Source of the DNA: Dipteris shenzhenensis | Taxonomy: Eukaryota; Polypodiophyta; Polypodiopsida; Gleicheniales | Assembly: GCA_047967505.1 (NCBI GenBank) | Contig: CM106538.1 | Length of the DNA: 64,000 bases | Direction: 5' to 3' (one strand) | Shown: positions 34,328-43,985 of the stretch, in pieces | Layout of the letters: the number at the start of each line of letters is the position of its first letter | How positions within the stretch are numbered: position 1 is the first letter of the stretch | Position numbers and translations under genes: made by a program | The notes under the pieces: generated by a model | What the model saw: the letters and a program-made list of their open reading frames with translations, nothing else | The model's database searches: none | Told to the model about the DNA's origin: nothing

Positions 34328-34806
34328 TGTTAGCCCTCTCTACTCTGAAGACTAACTCGAAACGCACTACTGCGACAGATTTACATGCGTAATCGAACTT
34401 CAGAACTGCGTATGAAAATTCATAGAGTAGAACAGTGATCGACAGAATCATTCATGATAAAACAATAAGATAGATGCAATAGAATATCTGTATTACACTT
34501 CTCCGAGCAGTACAACACCGTACTCTCTGATACATAACAATGTTCCTCTTCTGATCACACTGATCCTTGCTCCGATCCTCATCAATGAGCCCCCTGAATG
34601 ATCGCTCTCTTCTCTTTTATCTAACCGGCACACATAACTCCTTCACGGTTGCCGTGACGGTTGCCGTGCCTCGTCAGTTCTCCGCCTGGTCCTAGAACTT
34701 CCGTCTTTTCATATCTCACTATAAACTAGATACAACGTATTAATGATAATAATCTAAGGACTCCCCCCCTAGTTCCTCTTTGCTGTTGCTGCTTTTGCCC
34801 TTAACA
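34328..34806 (-). repeat. 3' LTR of the gypsy element
   Basis: 479 bp. It is identical by eye to the 5' LTR except for one extra 12-bp tandem unit (ACGGTTGCCGTG, near 34650-34665). Near-identity of the LTRs indicates recent insertion. Confidence 0.95.
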
Positions 34807-34863
34807 CTTGGCACTCCCGGTGAATCGGATTCCGGATCCGCATCCGAACCCACCGGTTCTCCG

Positions 34864-35280
34864 CTACGGTTCATCCTCGACGTCGCCACCGTCATCGTCC
34901 GCCACCGCCGCTGCTGCCGCTGCCGCCGCCGCCGCCGGAACTGCTGGAGCCGCCGGCACCGGTACTTGTACTGCCGGAGCCGCTTGCGCCGGTCGAAGTA
35001 AAGGTAGCTGCTGCGGGTTGAGAGCATGGGCATCCACAAAAATTTGGAGCTGTCCATAGAAAGGTGGTGCCGCCGCCCCCGCCTGCTGAGCTACTGCCGC
35101 CATCCGATGAATATAGCGGCATGCTGTCCGCAGGTCGACCAACATAGCTGCTCTCTCAACATGACTCGTTCTCCGCAGCTGTTGTAGCTCCTCTTCATGC
35201 AGTCGGGTCTTCTCAGATAGAGCGAGTTCGAGATCGGTTACCCGCATACTGCGATCTGCTTTCTTCGCCACACCATCCAG
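34864..35280 (-). CDS. Tail of the gypsy frame after an in-frame TGA
   Basis: The reading frame of the pol extension continues past the TGA at 35281-35283 for another 138 codons without a shift. It encodes a charged, helical stretch (LELALSEKTRLHEEELQQLR) likely to continue the coiled coil, then an Ala/Pro-rich low-complexity end with a run of alanines and an acidic tail. There is no ATG at its start (the first plausible starts are GTG or internal ATG), so it is either translated by readthrough or not at all. Whether the TGA is a recent mutation or a normal stop with the tail as dead sequence cannot be decided here. Confidence 0.5.
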   Translation of the reverse strand: MDGVAKKADRSMRVTDLELALSEKTRLHEEELQQLRRTSHVERAAMLVDLRTACRYIHRMAAVAQQAGAAAPPFYGQLQIFVDAHALNPQQLPLLRPAQAAPAVQVPVPAAPAVPAAAAAAAAAAVADDDGGDVEDEP

Positions 35281-38200
35281 TCATTTCATTACCCGCCCCA
35301 ATTCCTTGGTTTGGGCACCTGTTGATTGTTCTGCCGTAGTAGCTCTGATCTTCAGCAGATCTGCCATGAGGCTCTTCACCTCAACTTCATGTTGATGGTG
35401 CTCTTCTTTCCGGGCGAGCTTGAGTGCCAACAGCTGAGATCTGGCATCGTCACACTGCTGTTGCACCACCGCGACGTGTTCTTTCAGCTGCAAAAAGTGC
35501 CTTGCGTCAAAGGATTCCCCGTCCGCTGGCTCCGGAAAAGCTGCCACAAAAGCGGCTGCTGCGTCCGCTTGGGGTCGTGGCTTCATTGCGGGAACCTGTG
35601 CGATCTCGGGTCTTTTTCCTCTGGCCTTCGCTCTTCGGAGGGCTTCTTCCAGTTCGGCGATCCGTTTGACATAGCCTTCGGAAGAATCCACCGGTCTCGC
35701 CGCTGTCTGCTTCCCGAGAGTATTTGCCGATGTAGAACTTCCACCCTCCGGTTGTGCCGCAGTTTCCGTCACCGGTACTGGTGGTAAAAATGCTGTTCCT
35801 GCGCCCCCTCCCGCCGGATCATCCTCATCCCTCCGGGCCAACCGTCGATCGAGAGGCCTGCAAGCCCGCTCCAGCTCTACTCGCAATTGACGTTGATGAT
35901 CAAGAAAAATACCCTGCATCTCTGCGACGAAGGCTTCCGATAAATCCAACAAAAGTGCCTCGTCCAGCATGCGTGTAGAGCTAGAGGGTTGCCGGTACCC
36001 CATCACTTCCGCTTCCAACAACTGCACCCTGGCGGTCGCAGTTGTAGCCTTCTCCGTCAATTGTTCCGTCAGCCGCAGGTGTTCTTGAGTTTGGGCGACA
36101 ATCGCCGTCCTTGCTTCCTCCATATCCTGCTGTCGCCGTGCATCCATCTGTTGGAATTGTAACAACTGCTCCTGCAGCTGTTGATTGCGTTCGAGCAGCC
36201 TGGCATTTTCCTGGCGCAACCTCGCCTCATTCTCCTCCAGCTGCCCCTTCTGAAAACATTGGAGCAAGCGCTCCGCCAACCGTCGTGCCGTGACCAGATC
36301 ATATGTCTCCACCGGCGGAGATAGCTGCAGCTCACCACTCCCCCTTGGGACTACACGGGTTTCCTCCTGACATGCCTGTCTCCCCGAACTGTCCTCCCGA
36401 GTGTGGACTGAACTTTCCCCTTGCAAGGCCTCAGCGTCCGGGCGGGTTTTCTTCAACATTGCTCCTTCCGGCACAAGAGCCAACTTTCTTTTCAATAAAC
36501 TGGCCATGCGGCTCGATGTTGCTGAGACCGCGGGCCTACTCCTCTGGCTGCCCTGTGGAACTTCTGCCGGAACCACCACCGCAGGTACTATCGCCGTAAC
36601 CTCCACCGCAGGTACTACCGGAGTCACCTGGTTCCTTGGCATCAGAGCTCCCTCCGTTGTTGATCTTGCTGGTTCCACCTCCTTGGACTCCTTGTCCGAA
36701 GCATCGTCTGTGGACTCCTCCACCTCCACATACGACCCTGGGACTACCGGTTCCGCATCTAGTCCGAACAAAAGAAATAAGACTTGCCCCATCCGGGATG
36801 TTGCCGTTGGCTTCAAGAGCTTCTTGGCCACCTCCAGAATTCTGTCCGCCATCAACTTCGCCCAGGGAACCGGTTTCCCTTGCTCCGCCCTCTGGAAATA
36901 GGTAAACTGGGCCTGTCCCAGTAGCTCTGCTTTCACCTTCTGCCAGAGTGCCTCCGCAATAAACTTGTAGCATGTCTTCTGCGAAGCATCCAGCTTCTTC
37001 ATGTTGTACTCCCCCTTGCAACCTGCGCCAAGAGCTGCCTCCATGGCACTGCTGGTAAGCTTCGTGACTTTGCATGGACCATCCACCGGCAAGTGCAACC
37101 GGGCCGCTACCAGCTCCTTGCACAAGGTGAAAGTCTTTCCATACACCACGACCTTGCGCCCGCGTGCAAGCTGCGCCAAGATATCTTGCGCCAATGGATG
37201 AACTGGTGTCGTAGCCCATGGCAAACCCGCGAACTCCACCAGACGAGCTCGTGTCAGCCAAGACTGCACAGCCTCATCCCCAACAGGTAACGGATTGATC
37301 AGATGGAAGACCACCATAGCGGCGAGAAGCTGGGATGCGAGGGAGAAGAGTTCTGGAAAACAAAGAGTCGGAAATAAGCCCCCTTTTGCTTCCAAATTGC
37401 CTTTTGGATGCCCTGGTGAACTCCTTGTTTGCATGCAACGATCAAGTGTCCCATCATCCTGATAAAAGCCCCACTTCGAAGATTCAGTAGATTGCATGGC
37501 GGCGTCCTCGCTCCGCAACACGAAGCTTTGCTCCCACCGTTTCTCGGAATAAAGTGAGTGATACCACACGTGCGTACTAATAGCCCCCATCATCGGTTTC
37601 TCCACCGAAATGGCTACAAATGCATTTGAAATGATCTTCACAGGTGGTATCTCCGGAAATGGGTAAGGTGGCATGGGCCCTGTATATGGTCGGAGACGAA
37701 ATCCATTTACCGGCTTCTGCAACAGCTCCCCCTGTAGTGTTCCTAATCGGAACGTGCCGTCACCATAACGCTCCACCACCCAATACGGACCTCCCCACCG
37801 TAACTTCAGCTTACCTGGATGCGGACCCATCCGAGTGTTAAACAATATCACGGCATCTCTCCGTTTGAAGGTCTTCTTCTTTGAATGACGGTCCACCCAG
37901 ACCTTCCGTCTGTCCTGGACTACCTGTGCAAGATACGCACTGTTGAACCGCTCCTCACCCAGCCGATCCAGCTGTTCAATCCTCCGGTCTACGGACTCGT
38001 CCCAGCCCAATTTCTCTGCCGCTGCAATCCGCAGACTCGGTACTAGGAATTCCATGGGGACCACTGCTTCAACTCCGTAAACCAACTTGAATGGCGTGAA
38101 CCCCGTCGCAACCTTATAGGAAGTCCGGAACGCCCATAATGCGGAGTAAAGTTTTTCATCCCAATCTGTCCGATTTTCATTGACCAGCTTTTTCAGAATG

Positions 38201-39429
38201 ACTAGCAACACCTGATTCGAGGACTCCGCCTGTCCGTTTGCCTGAGGGTAATACACTGTGGACTTCTTATGAATGATTAGGTGCCGGGTAACCAGTTCCC
38301 GTAACACCGCATTAAGGAAATGCCCACCTTGATCCGTGACGAGCTCAACCGGACATCCGTACCGTGTCATAATGGCTTCATAAAGGAATCTGGCCACAGC
38401 CTTTGCCGAATTATCCTTCAGTGCTCTGGCCTCCACCCATTTGGTACAGTAATCCGTCGCCACCAGGATATACCGGTTACCTGTCCTCCGCGCCGGCGGC
38501 GAAAACGGACCTACAAAGTCCAGCCCCCACTTCATGAACGGTTCGAGGGCCAGTATGGGATTATGCGGCATCCGGTCCCGACCTGATGGCTGGCCCAACC
38601 TCTGGCACACATCGCATCTTTTGATGAACCTATGCGCATCCCCCATTAATGTTGGCCACCACAGACCTCCTTGGAGTACCTTCCGTCCGGTTACTTGTCC
38701 TGCGAAGTGTCCACCGCTGATTCCTTGGTGAGCCTCTTCCAGGATGACCTCCTGCTCATGTGGGTACACACACCGTCGCAACACACCATCTAGCCCCTGC
38801 TTATACAATTGGTCAGCAATGATCCAGAAGGCTCTGCTCTTGAGCGCGAGCCGTTTCCGCTGGTCTCGCGACATTCCGTCGCGCATCTGGCCCGTGTCGA
38901 CAAAGTGAAACATGTCGTCGTACCACGTCTTTGGAGCTGCCGGTACCACCGCCTCCAGTTCGAACAGCTGGGCATCCGGAAAATCGTCTTCCACACCCAT
39001 CGGGTCTTCGCCAGATTCCAACCGCGAAAGGTAATCCGCTACGGCATGTGTACTTCCTGGTCGATGGACCACCGTGAAGTCGAACTCCTGTAAAAGCAGC
39101 ATCCACCGGGCCAACTTTCCAGTGAGCTCGGGCTTGTGTACCAAATACAACAAGGCGGAATGATCCACATGAAACGTGAACCGATTCCCCAACAGGTAGT
39201 GACGAAACTTTGTTACGGAATAAATCATCCCCAATGCTTCCCGCTCCGTCGTAGAGTAATTCCGTTCGGCTTTTGACAACCTGCGACTTGCATAATACAC
39301 CGGTCGGAACCACTTGCTTGTCGCTTCCTGCATGAGGACACTACCAATAGCCACGTCCGAGGCATCCACGAAGACATGAAACATCTTCGTCCAATCTGGT
39401 GGCTGAACCACCGGTGCTGTCGCCAACAT
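35281..39429 (-). CDS. Gypsy pol, second part: RNase H, integrase, long C-terminal extension
   Basis: 1382 residues from the ATG at 39429, in the same frame as the upstream gag-pol part. RNase H: FVDASD (20-25), YSTTEREALGMIY, HADHS-like HVDHSALLYL, VADYLSR. Integrase zinc site H234, H241, C272, C275; catalytic D304, D366, E402; a GPY-type module near 535-580 (KLKLRWGGPYWV). Beyond about residue 600 it continues for roughly 780 residues. First comes a region with a KELVAARLHLPVDG motif that recalls the gag-like domains of additional ORFs in some plant elements. Then come an acidic/Ser-rich linker, a long coiled coil (QLEENEARLRQENARLLERN and following), and a second helical region. The extension has no enzyme motif I can name. 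It ends at the TGA at 35281. Confidence 0.9.
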   Translation of the reverse strand: MLATAPVVQPPDWTKMFHVFVDASDVAIGSVLMQEATSKWFRPVYYASRRLSKAERNYSTTEREALGMIYSVTKFRHYLLGNRFTFHVDHSALLYLVHKPELTGKLARWMLLLQEFDFTVVHRPGSTHAVADYLSRLESGEDPMGVEDDFPDAQLFELEAVVPAAPKTWYDDMFHFVDTGQMRDGMSRDQRKRLALKSRAFWIIADQLYKQGLDGVLRRCVYPHEQEVILEEAHQGISGGHFAGQVTGRKVLQGGLWWPTLMGDAHRFIKRCDVCQRLGQPSGRDRMPHNPILALEPFMKWGLDFVGPFSPPARRTGNRYILVATDYCTKWVEARALKDNSAKAVARFLYEAIMTRYGCPVELVTDQGGHFLNAVLRELVTRHLIIHKKSTVYYPQANGQAESSNQVLLVILKKLVNENRTDWDEKLYSALWAFRTSYKVATGFTPFKLVYGVEAVVPMEFLVPSLRIAAAEKLGWDESVDRRIEQLDRLGEERFNSAYLAQVVQDRRKVWVDRHSKKKTFKRRDAVILFNTRMGPHPGKLKLRWGGPYWVVERYGDGTFRLGTLQGELLQKPVNGFRLRPYTGPMPPYPFPEIPPVKIISNAFVAISVEKPMMGAISTHVWYHSLYSEKRWEQSFVLRSEDAAMQSTESSKWGFYQDDGTLDRCMQTRSSPGHPKGNLEAKGGLFPTLCFPELFSLASQLLAAMVVFHLINPLPVGDEAVQSWLTRARLVEFAGLPWATTPVHPLAQDILAQLARGRKVVVYGKTFTLCKELVAARLHLPVDGPCKVTKLTSSAMEAALGAGCKGEYNMKKLDASQKTCYKFIAEALWQKVKAELLGQAQFTYFQRAEQGKPVPWAKLMADRILEVAKKLLKPTATSRMGQVLFLLFGLDAEPVVPGSYVEVEESTDDASDKESKEVEPARSTTEGALMPRNQVTPVVPAVEVTAIVPAVVVPAEVPQGSQRSRPAVSATSSRMASLLKRKLALVPEGAMLKKTRPDAEALQGESSVHTREDSSGRQACQEETRVVPRGSGELQLSPPVETYDLVTARRLAERLLQCFQKGQLEENEARLRQENARLLERNQQLQEQLLQFQQMDARRQQDMEEARTAIVAQTQEHLRLTEQLTEKATTATARVQLLEAEVMGYRQPSSSTRMLDEALLLDLSEAFVAEMQGIFLDHQRQLRVELERACRPLDRRLARRDEDDPAGGGAGTAFLPPVPVTETAAQPEGGSSTSANTLGKQTAARPVDSSEGYVKRIAELEEALRRAKARGKRPEIAQVPAMKPRPQADAAAAFVAAFPEPADGESFDARHFLQLKEHVAVVQQQCDDARSQLLALKLARKEEHHQHEVEVKSLMADLLKIRATTAEQSTGAQTKELGRVMK

Positions 39430-39468
39430 CAGTTTGAGCCGTCGAAAAGCTAAGTCACAAGCAGGAGA

Positions 39469-42400
39469 CTAGACTACCGGTACTTTGTTGAGTTGGTCAT
39501 ACAGTGGTGTCGCCACATCTGCCAGATACCGCAGCATTCGGCTGTGCCATTTAACCTGCCCTAGGAATCTCTCGAGCTGCTTACCGTTGCCAGGAACCTT
39601 GGCCTGCCGAATCGCTTCGACCTTCGCCGGATCTACCGCAATGCCTTCCGCCGAGATAATGCAACCCAGCAGCATACCGCTGCCCACGGCGAATGCACAT
39701 TTCATAGGGTTCAGACACAACCGTGCCTCCCTACACCGGGTTAAGCATTTCTTCAGATGCTCAAGGTGCTGCTTGCGACTCCCGAAAACACTGAAATCGT
39801 CCAGAAATACCTGCATAAAGATTAGTAAATAATCATCAAATATTTGTTGGACCATGCGTTGAAATGTTGCCGGAGCATTCTTTAGCCCAAATGCCATCAC
39901 CAGGAAAACAAATGCTCCCCACTCCGTGATGAAGGCTGTTTTCTCTCGATCTTCTGGTGCCATCTGCACCTGGTTATACCCACTGAAGCCATCCAGAAAA
40001 GAATACATCTCGTGACCTGCCACTGTATCCAGCATAGTATCATTAAACGGCAAGGGAAACGGATCCGTGATTGTCGCCGCGTTAAGCTTTCTGTAGTCAA
40101 CACAGACCCGCAACTTCAAATTCTTTTTCGGAACAATCACTATTGGCGAAAGCCACGTTGCACGGTCAACCGGATAGATAAACCCGACCTTTAGCAGCCT
40201 GTCCAGCTCCTCCTTCACCCTCTGGGCATAGTTCGGGTTCATTCTATACCGTTGTTGCCGAACCGGTATCGCATCCTTCTGCAGATTGATCCTGTGCTGA
40301 TAGAATTTGGGATCGATGCCGAGCAAATCTGTGTAGTCCCAGGCGAACACGTCTTTGAAGGATTTCAGCAATGTCTCCAATTTTCCCCAAAATCCTTTAT
40401 CGAGCTTCGCACTGACACGGACGTTCTTTGGCTCCTCCTCCGTCCCGAGGTTAAGATCCAGCAGCTCGTCTTCTTTGACCCTCCGCGAGCGACGGAGTTC
40501 CTGCTCGAAAACTCTTTCTGCCTCCGCCACTCCTGCTTCGTCCGGCATGTCTCCGGTGCCTTCCGGTAGACTCCCTTCGACTGGTTCTTTCGTAGAACTG
40601 GATGACTCCTGCGTAGCCGAGGGAATCTGATGCTGATATTGCTTTAAAACGGCAACCACATCGACCTCGAACAAGCTTACCAGCTCCGTATTCCTACTGA
40701 AGTAGTCATCCTCCTCTTCGACCCCCATTCCGTCCATCATATGGATACCTTCCGCCATCGTCGGTCGGAATGGTGTCCTCAGCCCTTGTTTGGTATGTAC
40801 CGAGAGCTTCAGCTTCTTTTTTCCTTTCCGAATGGTGATGCGGTCTGATTGCCAGTCTTGTTTCACACGGGCCTGCCGCAACCACGGTCTTCCGAGCAAT
40901 AACGGGTATGACCCGCTAATATCCTCCATCCGGAGAATCACCGCAGCGATTTCGAACTTCACGCCGCAAACCTCCATTTTCAATCCACGGAGCAATCCTA
41001 ACGGCTGCACTCTCCGTTGGTCTGCCATCCGAACGGCGAAGGGTGCTGATTCCCATTTTGTGATACCCAATGGCACCAGCATTTGTTCGGACAGGATGTT
41101 GACCCCAGACCCTCCGTCCAGCAACACCCCTCCCACACGGCTGTTCTCCAGTGTTACGGAAATTACCGGGACCGCTTCGTCAAAAACAGGAGGCTGTACT
41201 TCCGCTTCAGGCTTTGCAGATCCGTCTGACGACACTTCCATTGTTACCGCCTCCATCTCCGACTCCATCGCCCTGACTGGTTCCGTCAATTGTTTGATGA
41301 GAGAACTCCGGAAATTGGGTACCAATGCTAACAATTGCTCCATTGTCATGTGTATTTGCTGTTTCCGCAAATCCTGCCATAAATCATATGGTTCAACACC
41401 CTCCTCGCCGGTCATCAGGCTGTCCTTCTGACTGGTAGGTAGACAAGTCGCTTCTGGCTGCTCTCCTTGCAGGCGCCTTGCCACCTTCGCACCATTCTCC
41501 GTCACCGAGACTGCCTTGTTCGCGCTCGGCCTAGGTAACACCGTTGGGGTTTTCTGGACCCATTCACCGACCGTCGACCGCACCTTTTGTTGTGCCTGCC
41601 AGTCCAACGCCGTAGGTCTCCCCTTCTCTTGCGGGGCCTTGTATTCCCGCACCTTTTCCTGGGATCGTGTGACCACGAGCACATCTCCGCTCGCACTTCC
41701 TCCCACTTTGCCTTCAACAGGGACACCCGCCGGTACTTCCGGTACTTCTTCGGACGTCGGACTAGGCTCCTTGCTATCCTGTTGCTGACTGGCATCATCG
41801 CATTCGATAATCAGAACCGCATTCACTGCTGGTGTGGACTTGCCTTCTCCGGATCCCCGGATTGCTTCCTTTTCCGCCTTGTGGCGCTTGAATAATTCGC
41901 AATCTACCTTTCGATGTCCGGGTTGATTGCAATAAAAACATAGGAACGTCCGTTCCCCTGCTGGTTCATCTGCACCTGTTCCAGCCGTTCTCGGCCGCCA
42001 AGGTCTTCTCGCCGGTGTGGCTGGTACCGCGGCTGGTGCTGCGGCTGGTGCCGCAACTACCGCCGCCACCGCTGGTGTCGGGGCTATTCGTGCGTTATAG
42101 CGGCAGATCTCCGTGGTATGCGTCGCTGTTTGGCAAATCGCACACCACCGCTCATTCAAACCGCATTCCTCTGCTAAGTGTCCTGCATTCCGGCACCGAT
42201 TACACCAAGTATCCTTGCGAACTTTTGAAGAGGACCCTATTCCACTATCCCGGCTTTTGGCTCCGGCAGCAGATCCTTCCGGAAATGACTTCCCTGCCGT
42301 TTTTCCAGCCTTCCGCCTCATGGAACGTTTGTCCTCCTCCTCATCCGACTGATCCGACTCCTCCTCATTATCGGTATCGGAGTCTCCCTCAGCCTCCTCA

Positions 42401-43407
42401 TACTTCACTTTTCCTTTCCTTCCCTTGGAAGTAAACAGAACTTGTTCCGCCCTCACCGCTGCTTGGACGACTTCTTCCAATGAAAGAGCTTCCAGATCCA
42501 ACGATGCCAGGGACCTTTTCAATCCTTTATTCAGCCCTTCCATGAAGTAAGCATTTTGGATGGGGACTGCCGGGGTAGTTGCTGCATCGAGGCGGCGGAT
42601 CAACGACCGAAACCTGGCCGCATACGCCTCGACTTCTTGGTTCTTCTGTTCCAGTTTCCCCAGTTTGGCCAGGACATGAACACGGGTCTTGTCCTCCCGA
42701 AACCAGAGCAAAAAAGCATCCCGCAGTAGATCAAACGTGGCGAAATGGGTAGCTCCATATTGCGCGATCCATACTGCCGCCTGCTTCTGCAGTGTCGGGA
42801 TGAAAGTCGCCATCTTCATAAGATCTGTCGCCTGCACTGGTGGAGCCGTATTCACCATCCATGCCATCTCAAATGACAGTATATGTGCATCCGCATCCTC
42901 CTTATCCCGTCCCGAAAACTTGGGGTACTTCACCGTCATCCTGGGTACCAGTGGTGGAATAGCCGCGCTACTTACCGCCGGAACTCCACCCCCGCCTCCG
43001 CCTCCACCTCCCCTACCGGGATCTGGTGACGGACCTGGGGCTCCGCTTCCTGCAGGCACACCACCCCTCCGTCTCCTGGGACTCGGTGGTGGGGAATTCC
43101 GCAACGGTGACGCTTCATCTTCCGGAGGAGTACTTGTTAAATCGAACGGGCTACTGCGTCCGGAGGATTCGCCTTCCTCCTGAACACCGGAAACGACTGG
43201 ACCTTCCTCTCCTGGGATCAGCGGAGGTGTGTCAGAGCGGCTACTACTCTCACTATCCGTGAAGAAGCCGAAGAGAAGATCACGTTGAGCCACATATCTG
43301 TCATGCCGTTCCTCGCGGGTTGTACGTGCCGATACTGGAGTTGCAGGCTCCCGAGGCCGTGCCGGAGAGCGCGATGTTCCCCCTGGCTCACTCCCAGCGT
43401 CATTCAT
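39469..43407 (-). CDS. Gypsy gag-protease-reverse transcriptase polyprotein
   Basis: 1312 residues from the ATG at 43407. N-terminal Ser/Pro/Gly-rich region; retrotransposon Gag domain about 157-325 (YPKFSGRDKEDADAHILSFE); an acidic stretch 336-360; three CCHC zinc knuckles at 402-415, 422-435 and 490-503; aspartic protease with the active-site LLDGGSGVN at 762-770; reverse transcriptase about 1055-1260 with VCVDYRKLN, FSGYNQVQM and catalytic FLDD at 1201-1204. Gag and Pol share one frame. The frame stops at TAG (39469-39471), 14 codons before the ATG of the RNase H-integrase part and without any shift. Three knuckles rather than one or two is notable. The TAG falls between RT and RNase H, where related elements are continuous. 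Confidence 0.95.
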   Translation of the reverse strand: MNDAGSEPGGTSRSPARPREPATPVSARTTREERHDRYVAQRDLLFGFFTDSESSSRSDTPPLIPGEEGPVVSGVQEEGESSGRSSPFDLTSTPPEDEASPLRNSPPPSPRRRRGGVPAGSGAPGPSPDPGRGGGGGGGGGVPAVSSAAIPPLVPRMTVKYPKFSGRDKEDADAHILSFEMAWMVNTAPPVQATDLMKMATFIPTLQKQAAVWIAQYGATHFATFDLLRDAFLLWFREDKTRVHVLAKLGKLEQKNQEVEAYAARFRSLIRRLDAATTPAVPIQNAYFMEGLNKGLKRSLASLDLEALSLEEVVQAAVRAEQVLFTSKGRKGKVKYEEAEGDSDTDNEEESDQSDEEEDKRSMRRKAGKTAGKSFPEGSAAGAKSRDSGIGSSSKVRKDTWCNRCRNAGHLAEECGLNERWCAICQTATHTTEICRYNARIAPTPAVAAVVAAPAAAPAAVPATPARRPWRPRTAGTGADEPAGERTFLCFYCNQPGHRKVDCELFKRHKAEKEAIRGSGEGKSTPAVNAVLIIECDDASQQQDSKEPSPTSEEVPEVPAGVPVEGKVGGSASGDVLVVTRSQEKVREYKAPQEKGRPTALDWQAQQKVRSTVGEWVQKTPTVLPRPSANKAVSVTENGAKVARRLQGEQPEATCLPTSQKDSLMTGEEGVEPYDLWQDLRKQQIHMTMEQLLALVPNFRSSLIKQLTEPVRAMESEMEAVTMEVSSDGSAKPEAEVQPPVFDEAVPVISVTLENSRVGGVLLDGGSGVNILSEQMLVPLGITKWESAPFAVRMADQRRVQPLGLLRGLKMEVCGVKFEIAAVILRMEDISGSYPLLLGRPWLRQARVKQDWQSDRITIRKGKKKLKLSVHTKQGLRTPFRPTMAEGIHMMDGMGVEEEDDYFSRNTELVSLFEVDVVAVLKQYQHQIPSATQESSSSTKEPVEGSLPEGTGDMPDEAGVAEAERVFEQELRRSRRVKEDELLDLNLGTEEEPKNVRVSAKLDKGFWGKLETLLKSFKDVFAWDYTDLLGIDPKFYQHRINLQKDAIPVRQQRYRMNPNYAQRVKEELDRLLKVGFIYPVDRATWLSPIVIVPKKNLKLRVCVDYRKLNAATITDPFPLPFNDTMLDTVAGHEMYSFLDGFSGYNQVQMAPEDREKTAFITEWGAFVFLVMAFGLKNAPATFQRMVQQIFDDYLLIFMQVFLDDFSVFGSRKQHLEHLKKCLTRCREARLCLNPMKCAFAVGSGMLLGCIISAEGIAVDPAKVEAIRQAKVPGNGKQLERFLGQVKWHSRMLRYLADVATPLYDQLNKVPVV

Positions 43408-43513
43408 GCGCTAGTCCACGCATCGAGGAATCAGAGTATTACAGATGGGGAGCATCCAACCTCTCCGGGGTATCCACCGCGACGAACATGGAAATCTTCT
43501 GTGGTCGCCAAAG

Positions 43514-43980
43514 TGTTAGCCCTCTCTACTCTGAAGACTAACTCGAAACGCACTACTGCGACAGATTTACATGCGTAATCGAACTTCAGAACTGCGTATG
43601 AAAATTCATAGAGTAGAACAGTGATCGACAGAATCATTCATGATAAAACAATAAGATAGATGCAATAGAATATCTGTATTACACTTCTCCGAGCAGTACA
43701 ACACCGTACTCTCTGATACATAACAATGTTCCTCTTCTGATCACACTGATCCTTGCTCCGATCCTCATCAATGAGCCCCCTGAATGATCGCTCTCTTCTC
43801 TTTTATCTAACCGGCACACATAACTCCTTCACGGTTGCCGTGCCTCGTCAGTTCTCCGCCTGGTCCTAGAACTTCCGTCTTTTCATATCTCACTATAAAC
43901 TAGATACAACGTATTAATGATAATAATCTAAGGACTCCCCCCCTAGTTCCTCTTTGCTGTTGCTGCTTTTGCCCTTAACA
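43514..43980 (-). repeat. 5' LTR of the gypsy element
   Basis: 467 bp, TG to CA. On the minus strand it starts TGTTAAGGGCAAAAGCAG. It has one copy of the 12-bp unit that is doubled in the 3' LTR and is otherwise identical by eye. Confidence 0.95.
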
Positions 43981-43985
43981 CTCTA

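Larger units (their letters stand above)
34328..43980 (-). mobile_element. Ty3/gypsy LTR retrotransposon, recent insertion
   Basis: A 9653-bp element on the minus strand inserted in a copia element. Both LTRs run TG to CA in plus orientation, and the 5-bp target duplication CTCTA is exact (34323-34327 and 43981-43985). Domain order is gag, protease, RT, RNase H, integrase. The frame is single from 43407 to 34864, broken only by TAG at 39469-39471 and TGA at 35281-35283. A primer-site-like TGGCGACCACAGAAG (43510 down to 43496) begins 3 bases inside the 5' LTR; I cannot assign its tRNA. The purine tract before the 3' LTR is weak. The block is strikingly GC- and CpG-rich against AT-rich surroundings, consistent with youth. 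It also has a coding extension of about 780 residues behind integrase. Confidence 0.95.

Noticed and set aside
34740-43600. Many plus-strand open frames of 60-213 codons across the gypsy element
   Set aside because: They are antisense shadows of the GC-rich minus-strand polyprotein and show no domain. The opposite strand has clear gag-pol motifs throughout.
34328-43980. Endogenous pararetrovirus as an explanation for the gag-pol frame with extra coding sequence
   Set aside because: An integrase with DDE residues, two LTRs and a 5-bp target duplication identify it as an LTR retrotransposon; there is no movement-protein motif.
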